A DNA stretch of 64,000 nt from contig DRQG01000034.1 in assembly GCA_011369465.1 (NCBI GenBank), positions 62,001-126,000 on the forward strand, in the 5' to 3' direction. This document shows positions 27,830-35,188 of the stretch, piece after piece. The notes below the pieces were generated by a model. It did no database searches, was not told the DNA's origin, and saw only the letters and a list, made by a program, of their open reading frames with translations. Position 1 is the stretch's first letter. Each line of letters opens with the position of its first letter. The position numbers were made by a program, and so were the translations under genes. The DNA is from Caldithrix abyssi. Its GTDB lineage: Bacteria; Calditrichota; Calditrichia; Calditrichales; Calditrichaceae.

Positions 27830-30688
27830 CTACTTTTTAACCTGTTCGGGTACAAGATACACCCGCACATAGCGGTCTTCATTAAAATACGTATTTGCGG
27901 CTTTCTGTATTTCCTGTAGATTGCGCGCTTTGTAACGATCCGGAATCTGAAGTATTTTCTGCGGATTTAAATGATGGAAATAGTAGAACTCCAACTGGTT
28001 CAGCCACCAGCGATTCTCTTTCTGATTGGTTTCAAAACTGCGCAGCCCTATTTCTCTCACTTTTTGCAGATAGCTCTGGTATTTTTCGCTGTTCGCAAAT
28101 TTCTGCAGGCTGTCTATCTGACTGTAAACTTCCCTGGTCAGTTCATCCACACGATCGGGGCTGCATCCGAAAGAGATGGTAATGACGTACCGTTCTTCCG
28201 GATAATGCGGGAAACTGCTGTTGGAACGGACAAAATAGGTGCCGCTTTTGTCTTCGCGTAACCGTTCGCGCAATTTAATACGCAGCATATCCGCCATCGT
28301 CCCGACAATGGCCCGGTTTTTCAGATTCCATTCGAACGGCCCAAAATACTTTATGGTAACCAGGCTTTTCGGTTCCACACCTTTAACCACTTTTTTATCG
28401 ATTTTTCCTTTGGGAAGCGGATAGATATCGTTGGCCCAGCTTTCGTTGCGTCCGGTGGCCGGCAGCGAAGCCAGATAGGTTTCGGCCAGCGGTTTTAGTT
28501 GTTCCGCTGTAACATTACCGACAAATAGAAAGAGAAATTCGCCGGCGTCGGCAAAACGATCTTTGAAAATGGAAAAAGATTTGTCCAGATTCATTTGCTG
28601 GATCATTTCCAGATCGAACGGCTTAAAGCGTGGATGGTGGCTGGTCATAACCACCTCGAGCGTATCACGAAAAGCCGCTTCCGGATTTAAACTTTTGTTT
28701 TGATAAAACCCTTCCATCTTGCTTTTATAAGAAGCGAAAGCATCGGGGTCTTTACGGGGCGCCGTAAAATACAAATAGACCTGTTGAAATAGCAGATCCA
28801 GATCATCCGGTGAAGCGATTCCGCTGAATCCTTCGGAGTAGCGGCTGATATATGGCCGTACCCGGGCTATTTTACCGCTAAGCAGCTTTTGTAGTTGGAT
28901 ACGGCTAAAGGCGCCCAATCCGCCTTCCGCCACCACGCTTGCAGCTGTTTTAGCCGCTACAAGATCCGCATCGGCAACATGGGAATACCCCCCTGGACTG
29001 GTAGCGGAAAAAAGCACCTCATCGTTTTTGAAGTCGGTAGTTTTAATCAGCACCCGGGCGCCGTTGCTCAGCAGCCATTCCGTTGTACCCAGCTGTTCGT
29101 CTTTCTTTTCTTCCACAATTTTTCCGGCTGCGGGAGGGTGTTCGATAAGCGGCTTGTTCACGGCGTCATCTACATAAGCCGTAACTTCGGCTGCCTGAAC
29201 TTTATCCATTACCTGTTGTAAATCCTGCGGGGTTGGAACGGTAACGCCCTCTTTCTCCGGTGAGTTCACAACAAACACCCGGTTGGAATCGGTAATCCAT
29301 TCTTTGCCCAGCCGGTTCACTTCCTCAAGGTGGATGCCGGGCAGGAACTGTTTGTACAAGGCGTATTCATATTCGATTCCGGGAATGGGTTCATCCTGCA
29401 GAAAATTGCGGATGTATTCCGAAGCATAGCGACGGGATTCGGTTTTATTGCGTTCTTCATAGGCTTTTTTCATATTGCGTAAAACCGACTTTTTTACCCG
29501 CTCCAGCTCTGCCGGGGTAAAACCATATTGTTGGACCCGTTTGGCCTCGGTGAGCAAGGCTTCCAGCCCGGGAAGAATGCCGTTATCCTTTACCATAGCC
29601 GTTAAGCCGTACATACTGGAAGTGCGCACCATTCTGGTTTTGAAAGAATACCCGTAAATAAACGGCGGGTCTTTCTTTTGAGACAATTCATAAAAACGCT
29701 GGTTAAGCATCCCGTGGAAAAGACTTTCCACAATTTGCTTACGGTATTGTTTTACCGTGCTGTCTGTTTCTACAGGCAGTTTGTAATACAAGGAAACGGT
29801 GGAACGGGTTGCTTCCGGATCCGAAGCAATGGCATACAGCGTTTCTTTATGACCGGGAACGGGATAGAGTTTTCGTTCACGTTCTTTCTGCGGATTGGCC
29901 ATCCGGGCAAAATGTTTGGTAATCAAGCCCTTAACATATTTGATATCAAAATCCCCAACGGCGATGACCGCCATTAAATCGGGCCGGTACCAATCGTGGT
30001 AAAAGCGCCGCGGCACATCGTGAGAAAAGTTTTCCAGTATTTCCACTTTTCCGATCGGCAGCCGTTCGGCATAGCGGGAGTTTTTAAATATAATGGGTAG
30101 CTGTTTGTTTAACATCCGCATATCGGCGCCGCGGCCCAGACGCCATTCTTCAATGACTACGCCGCGTTCCTTGTCGATCTCCTCATCTTCAAATGAAACT
30201 CCGTGAGCCCAATCTTCCAGAACCAAAAATCCTTTTTCCAACAAAGCGCTGCTGTCGGTAGGAACCTGCAGCATGTAAACGGTCTCGTCAAAACTGGTAT
30301 AGGCGTTGATGTCGGGGCCGAAACGCATCCCGATACTTTCCAGAAAATTGACCAGCTCCTGTTTATGAAAATGTTCGCTTCCGTTAAAACACATGTGTTC
30401 CACAAAATGGGCCACCCCCTGCTGGTCATCATCTTCCAGAATTGAACCGGCGTTTACCACCAGCCTGAGCTCGGCCCGGTTTTCCGGACGACTGTTTTTT
30501 CGGATATAGTAACGAATGCCGTTATCCAACGTACCGGTTATGATAGACGGGTCCACCGGTAATTTATCCTGCAAACCAATTTTCGTTTCTTGCAGCGGAT
30601 TCGCTTTTTTCATTGTCTCCTGGCTGGCGCCGGAGCAGGCAACGAGATAAGGAATGACCAAAAGAAAAAGCAGAGCTGATCTTAGCAT
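27830..30688 (-). CDS. M16 (pitrilysin) zinc metalloprotease, lipoprotein
   Basis: The 952-residue protein has a lipoprotein signal (acceptor Cys18 in LVAC), then two M16 halves. The N-terminal half holds the inverted zinc motif HxxEH at His94-Glu97-His98 in GVAHFVEHMCFNG and the downstream metal-ligand Glu region ERGVVIEEWR; the C-terminal half (about 500-952) is the inactive partner half that completes the chamber. Two-domain periplasmic M16 proteins of this size degrade small peptides or process secreted ones (family knowledge). It is a single gene with its own terminator. The 283-bp gap upstream is A/T-rich with a small hairpin (30866-30884) and no gene. Confidence 0.92.
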   Translation of the reverse strand: MLRSALLFLLVIPYLVACSGASQETMKKANPLQETKIGLQDKLPVDPSIITGTLDNGIRYYIRKNSRPENRAELRLVVNAGSILEDDDQQGVAHFVEHMCFNGSEHFHKQELVNFLESIGMRFGPDINAYTSFDETVYMLQVPTDSSALLEKGFLVLEDWAHGVSFEDEEIDKERGVVIEEWRLGRGADMRMLNKQLPIIFKNSRYAERLPIGKVEILENFSHDVPRRFYHDWYRPDLMAVIAVGDFDIKYVKGLITKHFARMANPQKERERKLYPVPGHKETLYAIASDPEATRSTVSLYYKLPVETDSTVKQYRKQIVESLFHGMLNQRFYELSQKKDPPFIYGYSFKTRMVRTSSMYGLTAMVKDNGILPGLEALLTEAKRVQQYGFTPAELERVKKSVLRNMKKAYEERNKTESRRYASEYIRNFLQDEPIPGIEYEYALYKQFLPGIHLEEVNRLGKEWITDSNRVFVVNSPEKEGVTVPTPQDLQQVMDKVQAAEVTAYVDDAVNKPLIEHPPAAGKIVEEKKDEQLGTTEWLLSNGARVLIKTTDFKNDEVLFSATSPGGYSHVADADLVAAKTAASVVAEGGLGAFSRIQLQKLLSGKIARVRPYISRYSEGFSGIASPDDLDLLFQQVYLYFTAPRKDPDAFASYKSKMEGFYQNKSLNPEAAFRDTLEVVMTSHHPRFKPFDLEMIQQMNLDKSFSIFKDRFADAGEFLFLFVGNVTAEQLKPLAETYLASLPATGRNESWANDIYPLPKGKIDKKVVKGVEPKSLVTIKYFGPFEWNLKNRAIVGTMADMLRIKLRERLREDKSGTYFVRSNSSFPHYPEERYVITISFGCSPDRVDELTREVYSQIDSLQKFANSEKYQSYLQKVREIGLRSFETNQKENRWWLNQLEFYYFHHLNPQKILQIPDRYKARNLQEIQKAANTYFNEDRYVRVYLVPEQVKK

Positions 30689-30971
30689 GATAGTCCCCTG
30701 TTTAATAATTGAATGGTTTTTTAAAGCTGAATGATACTAACGGAATTTTATCAAAACACAGAAAAAAAGCATTAATTGGATGTTTTTAACAATCATTTCA
30801 ACTAAAGAATATAAATCTAATATAATAAAGCAAAAGAAAAAAGAAAATGAAATTTACACATAATCCCGTTTTAGTTAAAAACGGAACCGCCTTTAACCAT
30901 TCTAACTTGTTTTGGAATCAGAAAATTGTAAATTATTTTCTTATGGATCATTTTATATTTGAAACCAGGTT

Positions 30972-31274
30972 ATGAAAAAGTCATTGGTTTTTTTTATTCT
31001 TATCCTTTCTCTTTCGTTGAGTCTGATAACCGTTTATCTGGTTGGTTTAAATTCAGCCGTTAATAAACCGCTAACCGAGTTAAGCCAAATAAGCCGCCGT
31101 TACGGACTGACCGGCCTGTGTTTGAGCACGGAGTCCAGACATACCCGTCATCTGCTATTTTCCGGAGAAATAGCCGCTTTTCAGGATATTCCCGGGTGGC
31201 TCGATCATTTTCCTTCTTCCACCTTTATTTTTCCACCGCAAAGATTTTTTACCAAACAGGAAACGGATCGATGA
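30972..31274 (+). CDS. Small membrane-anchored exported protein of unknown function
   Basis: The 100-residue protein has one N-terminal hydrophobic segment (about 4-28) that anchors or exports it, and a soluble part with the pattern LCLSTESRHTRHL and a WLDHFPSSTFIFPP end. I do not recognise a named family. Its stop overlaps the ATG of the permease (ATGA), so it belongs to the same operon as the ABC transporter; a periplasmic substrate-presenting or accessory subunit is plausible (inference). Confidence 0.65.
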   Translation: MKKSLVFFILILSLSLSLITVYLVGLNSAVNKPLTELSQISRRYGLTGLCLSTESRHTRHLLFSGEIAAFQDIPGWLDHFPSSTFIFPPQRFFTKQETDR

Positions 31275-32437
31275 GACGGAGCGGGTACATCATCGAATAT
31301 GCTTTGAGCAGTCTGCTGCGCCGCTGGAAAAAGAATGTGGCGCTGCTGATTATTTACAGCGCCGTAGTGGCCTTTTTTGCTTCCGTGCTGTTTTTCACAT
31401 CCGCCCTGCGCGAGCAGAGCCGGCTGGTACTCGATCCCTTGCCGGAACTGTGGATACAAAAGCTTTCCGGCGGGCGTCTGGCGCCTGTTGCCAACGCGCT
31501 GGCCGATTCGCTGCGTCATATCCGCGGCGTGCGTAAAGTGGAACCGCGGGTCTGGGGGTATTATTATGATTCTCCTACCGGCGCCGTTTTTACCCTCATC
31601 GGTTCCGATTCCCTTTTCACGGATCTGCCCCTGCAACTTGCGGAAGGAGCCGGTCGATTGGACAACAACGGCGCTCTGTGCGGCCGGGGCTTTCTGCTGA
31701 GCCATGGACTCATCCCGGGCGATCAGATCAATTTGCTGGATAATAAGGGAAAAATGCACAGCTTTGTTATCCGCGGCGCATTTACTTCCGAAAGCGATCT
31801 GCTCACCTACGATCTCATCATATTGGCTCCAAAGCAGGCCCGCCGTATTCTCGATTTGCACGAAACCGAAGCAACGGACATCGCTGTGGCGGTTTATAAT
31901 CCAGACGAAGCGGAAAACATCGCCACTAAAATCAGCCGCCGCTTTCCGGGTATTCGGGTGATCAGCAAAAGCCAACTGCGGATTACCTACGAGGCCTTGT
32001 TCGGCTGGCGGGGCGGTATTTTCATTTTCGGCGCGCTTATTTCTTTGCTGGCTTTTCTTATTCTGGCCTGGGACCGCGCTTCCGGTTTGAGTAAACAAGA
32101 CCAGCAGGAATTGGGCATCCTGAAGGGAATCGGCTGGGACATTGGCGATGTGCTGGCCTTAAAATTCTGGGAAGGCATTATTATTGCGTTAACCGCCACG
32201 CTGAGCGGTATGCTTTTGGCCGTAATGCATATTTTTTTGTTTAATGCCGTTCTGATAAAACCTTTTTTTATCGGTTGGTCGATACTGTTTCCGCCCTACA
32301 AAATACCCCTTTACATTTCCATAGGTGATTTGTTATTGGTTCTGGTTATCTCTGTTGTGCCCTATCTGGCCGCTACGCTTTTGCCGGCCTGGAAAGGCGC
32401 AGTAACAGATCCGGCGGAGGTGATGCAGAATGGCTAA
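31271..32437 (+). CDS. FtsX/MacB-type ABC transporter permease
   Basis: I take the ATG at 31271, which overlaps the preceding stop (ATGA). An in-frame Met at 31118 would lie inside the preceding gene. The 388-residue protein has an N-terminal helix (about 20-44), a large periplasmic domain (about 45-240) and three C-terminal helices (about 255-380) with the FtsX-type segment GILKGIGWDIGDVLALKFWEG. This is the MacB/LolC layout, used for lipoprotein release, mechanotransmission or peptide export rather than import. It overlaps the ATPase gene by 8 bases. Confidence 0.88.
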   Translation: MRRSGYIIEYALSSLLRRWKKNVALLIIYSAVVAFFASVLFFTSALREQSRLVLDPLPELWIQKLSGGRLAPVANALADSLRHIRGVRKVEPRVWGYYYDSPTGAVFTLIGSDSLFTDLPLQLAEGAGRLDNNGALCGRGFLLSHGLIPGDQINLLDNKGKMHSFVIRGAFTSESDLLTYDLIILAPKQARRILDLHETEATDIAVAVYNPDEAENIATKISRRFPGIRVISKSQLRITYEALFGWRGGIFIFGALISLLAFLILAWDRASGLSKQDQQELGILKGIGWDIGDVLALKFWEGIIIALTATLSGMLLAVMHIFLFNAVLIKPFFIGWSILFPPYKIPLYISIGDLLLVLVISVVPYLAATLLPAWKGAVTDPAEVMQNG

Positions 32438-33128
32438 CGAAAATATTATCCGGACAGACAGGTTATGCAAAATTTTTAATCCGGGCGCCCATAACGAGGT
32501 AGAGGCTGTTCTTGATGTGGATTTGGCGCTGCCGCAAGCGTCCGCCACGCTGATTAAAGGGCCTTCCGGTTCGGGAAAAACCACTCTGCTCACCATGCTG
32601 GGTTGTCTGGCCAAACCGACTTCCGGTCAATATACCTGCCTTGGCGAAGCGGTTTCGCACTGGCCCGAAAAATTTTTAACCCGGTTTCGTCGCCGGCACA
32701 TCGGCATTGTTTTTCAGAATTTCAATCTGATCAGCGGGCTGTCTGTGTTTGAAAATATCGCTCTTCCGCTTTACCCGGACGGGCTGCCCTTTGCCACGGT
32801 AAAAGAACGGGTAGAACAGCTCGCCCGCGATTTAAAGATGGATCATCGCTTATATTTTAAGGTGGATACCCTGTCCGGAGGCGAAATGCAGCGGGTGGCC
32901 ATTGCCCGGGCCCTGGTTAATCAGCCGCAAATCCTGATTGCCGATGAACCGACCGCACATATCGACAGTACATTGGCTAAGGAAATTTTAGAATTATTTC
33001 ATTCCTTAAACAAAAAAGGGCTAACGCTCTTAATCGCCTCGCATGATCCCCTGCTGGAAACCCACCCGATGATCGATCGGACCTATTGCATGCGGGACGG
33101 CCGTCTGAGGGAGCATCATGCTGAATGA
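32430..33128 (+). CDS. LolD/MacB-type ABC transporter ATP-binding protein
   Basis: The 232-residue ATPase has Walker A GPSGSGKTT (about 44-52), Q-loop FQNFNLISGLSVFENIALP, signature LSGGEMQRVAIARAL, Walker B ILIADEPTAHID and the switch His in ASHDP. It belongs to the LolD/MacB/FtsE group that partners FtsX-type permeases. It overlaps the permease by 8 bases and the following membrane gene by 11, indicating tight translational coupling. Confidence 0.93.
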   Translation: MANENIIRTDRLCKIFNPGAHNEVEAVLDVDLALPQASATLIKGPSGSGKTTLLTMLGCLAKPTSGQYTCLGEAVSHWPEKFLTRFRRRHIGIVFQNFNLISGLSVFENIALPLYPDGLPFATVKERVEQLARDLKMDHRLYFKVDTLSGGEMQRVAIARALVNQPQILIADEPTAHIDSTLAKEILELFHSLNKKGLTLLIASHDPLLETHPMIDRTYCMRDGRLREHHAE

Positions 33129-34101
33129 CGCCTGGATCATCGTTGTTTTAATCGGCCAGATAAGCGCTCTGCTTCTGCTGGCGCTGACCCTTTATTTTGC
33201 AACACCCATTCTCCGTTACTGGAATCCGGCCTCCGGGAGCGCCCTGCAATTAGAGCTGGAGCGCAAAACATTTTTCGTGTCCAGCGCTGTGGAATATATT
33301 TTAGCCTTTCAAGCCGTAATTTTTGTCCTTTTCCTGATCATAGTAAACCACTATTTGCCGCGGCTCATTAACGGGGCCATGTGCGCTTCCGGTATATTAA
33401 GTTTGAATGAATACGGCTATCCCGCGCTTTACGGTAAAATAGCCGCGCTGGCTGCCTATCTGATTTTTATTTTCCTGAACCGGCTGGATTTAGCCGAACC
33501 GGCTTATCCGCTTACGCCGACAAAGTATTTTTTATTGCCCTTCCTTTTTTGGGCCGCCCTGGCCGATACTGTGCTGACCGTTCGATTTTTCAGCCTTATT
33601 AATCCGGACGTCATCGCCACCTGTTGCAGCATCAGCTTTTCCGCAGCAAAAATTTCTGTTTTAAGTGAATCACCCGTAACGGTATCTATTAGCGCTTTAT
33701 TAATCGCATATTATATTTTACTGGTCATCTACGGCTATTGGGGATTAAAGAAAAAAATTGCGGGTCTTTTATTATTTTTGGAATTCTTGTTGTTACCTGT
33801 CAGTGTTTTTATCTTAAAATATCATTTTGTAAAATATATTTATGCCCTGCCATCGCACAATTGCCTGTTTGACTTGTTTTTTGGTCGCTATTATTATATC
33901 GGGTATCTGTTATTCGGTCTGCTTTTTATTTCGGCAATGGCAGTAATTGGGCTGTTCTTGTTAAATCGTTTGAAAAAACGGTTTACGAAAGATTTGAAAA
34001 ACATCCAACAGAATTTACGGGTCGCCGCTATGGGCGGCAATCTTTTATTTGCGATTATTATCCATCTGTATTGGTTTTATTGGAAATGGATTATTTTATA
34101 A
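33118..34101 (+). CDS. Polytopic membrane protein of unknown function in ABC operon
   Basis: The 327-residue protein is almost entirely transmembrane (eight or nine helices by eye) and matches no family I can name. It contains a short motif INGAMCASGILSLNEYG (Cys89) between helices and a Cys169-Cys170 pair in VIATCCSIS, which could bind a metal or take part in thiol exchange (inference). Overlap of 11 bases with the ATPase gene ties it to the transporter. It ends the operon; no clear terminator follows. Confidence 0.75.
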   Translation: MLNDAWIIVVLIGQISALLLLALTLYFATPILRYWNPASGSALQLELERKTFFVSSAVEYILAFQAVIFVLFLIIVNHYLPRLINGAMCASGILSLNEYGYPALYGKIAALAAYLIFIFLNRLDLAEPAYPLTPTKYFLLPFLFWAALADTVLTVRFFSLINPDVIATCCSISFSAAKISVLSESPVTVSISALLIAYYILLVIYGYWGLKKKIAGLLLFLEFLLLPVSVFILKYHFVKYIYALPSHNCLFDLFFGRYYYIGYLLFGLLFISAMAVIGLFLLNRLKKRFTKDLKNIQQNLRVAAMGGNLLFAIIIHLYWFYWKWIIL

Positions 34102-34131
34102 TCAATATAAAATAGGGTCTTATTGTTATGG

Positions 34132-34407
34132 CTACGATATATAAACCCGTAAAGTTCGACCTAAAGCTTCGACATAATTTTTTAATGTGGAAAGGCGTAT
34201 ATCTTCTGAATGATTTTCAATTCTTGATATGGCAGATTTTTTAGTCTTTAATCTCCTGGCTAATTCTTCCTGGGTTATTCCGGCTTCTTTTCTGGCCTGA
34301 CGAAGAAGTACACCGATTTTGAAACTTTCATAACCCTTTTCGAATTCTTCTGCAAATTCGGGGTTATTCTTTTTTCTTTTCTGAATATATTTATCTAAAT
34401 CATCCAT
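34132..34407 (-). CDS. HigA-like XRE antitoxin
   Basis: The 91-residue protein has a helix-turn-helix of the XRE/Cro type (about 35-88): [21 protein letters not shown] then [11 protein letters not shown]. It follows the toxin gene with a TAATG overlap at 34407-34409, the toxin-first order typical of HigBA. HigA-type antitoxins neutralise the toxin and repress the shared promoter. It is intact although its toxin partner is not. A palindrome upstream (34762-34781) is the likely operator. Confidence 0.85.
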   Translation of the reverse strand: MDDLDKYIQKRKKNNPEFAEEFEKGYESFKIGVLLRQARKEAGITQEELARRLKTKKSAISRIENHSEDIRLSTLKNYVEALGRTLRVYIS

Positions 34408-34754
34408 TATCCTCTCCTTTTAAAATAAGCTCTCTTACGCCTTTCGGCTAATTCTATTTCATCTCTCGGAACCTTTTGGGTTTTCTTGGCAAAACCATTT
34501 GTCAAAACAATAATTTTGCTACCAAAATTAAACCCGAGAAGCCTAAAAATATTATTTCCAAACCGGATACGTATTTCCCAAATATCGTCTGTATTTTTTA
34601 ATTTCTTATAATATTCCTTCGGAACATGCTCAATTTCTTTTATTAATCTCAATACCCAACCAACTTTTTCGAATTATTTGTCAGATAGAGTATCTAAAAA
34701 ATCTTCAATCGGACAAGTGCCACTTTTTGTTTTGTAAAATTCAATTTCTCGCAC
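34407..34754 (-). pseudogene. HigB/RelE-like toxin gene with an in-frame nonsense codon
   Basis: Read from a GTG at 34754 the frame gives a full-length toxin of the phage Gp49-like HigB family (115 codons), with the N-terminal pattern REIEFYKTKSG..PIEDFLD that the family shows, except that codon 27 is TAA (34674-34676) where relatives as I recall have Gln (CAA). After the stop the frame continues cleanly with WVLRLIKEIEHVPKEYY, DDIWEIRIRFGNNIFRLLGF and the C-terminal GFAKKTQKVPRDEIELAE. A single C-to-T change would explain it. A TTG at 34652 could restart translation and yield 81 residues lacking the first helix. The catalytic-side C-terminal part is intact, so a residual or readthrough product is possible. 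Confidence 0.8.
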
Positions 34755-34761
34755 AACAACA

Positions 34762-34788
34762 AGTTAACAAATATGTAAACTATGTCAA
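34762..34788 (-). promoter_or_regulatory. Toxin-antitoxin promoter with palindromic operator
   Basis: On the minus strand a perfect TTGACA (34783-34788) is followed by a 20-base imperfect palindrome (34762-34781), eight of ten base pairs matching, with arms AGTT.ACA and TGT.AACT. It overlaps the space between the -35 box and a weak -10 (TAACTT or nearby) just upstream of the toxin GTG. Position, symmetry and distance are those expected of an XRE antitoxin autoregulatory operator (inference). Confidence 0.6.
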
Positions 34789-35188
34789 TAAAAAAATGTT
34801 TCAGAGGATGATATGTAAAACAATGAAAGGCCTCTAACTTCGATTTATACGCGCTGTAACCGTGGTTTATCAACATTTGAAAGCGTAGATAATATATAAT
34901 TACTCATAGATTTATCAAAAGAATCATAAAATAGAGGGTAATTCAAGAAAATATCTTTATTTCAATTAAAAATATGAGAAAACATATAATATAGATAGAA
35001 TAATTTGAATATTATTACGATTTTTAGTATATATTAGTGCATTACTCATTCATAATAACCGCTTGCGTAAAATAAGTCGATTTATAAATAGATTCGGTTT
35101 CATTTACTGTTTTAACCCGTGTTTTGTTTATTCAGAGAACGGTTAAATAAATTTCAAACGAGATCATCACTGCAATTGTAAGAATACT
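34789..35188. other. A/T-rich intergenic stretch
   Basis: About 400 bases without a supportable gene. Base composition is markedly A/T-richer than the flanks. I see short inverted repeats (for example AATAAT...ATTATT around 35010) but nothing that I can call a terminator or riboswitch. It must carry the promoter of the TonB receptor gene, for which no convincing -35/-10 pair or iron box could be recognised. Confidence 0.5.

Noticed and set aside
31118-31270. Upstream start for the FtsX-type permease
   Set aside because: It lies inside the preceding gene; ATG 31271 with the ATGA overlap and membrane helix directly after it is the natural start.
34674-34676. The TAA in the toxin gene as a recoding site
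   Set aside because: TAA is not known to encode selenocysteine or pyrrolysine and no special hairpin follows; a nonsense mutation is simpler.
34694-34876. A 60-residue minus-strand open frame
   Set aside because: It overlaps the toxin promoter and the start of the toxin frame in another reading frame, has no family likeness and is rich in rare codons for this window.
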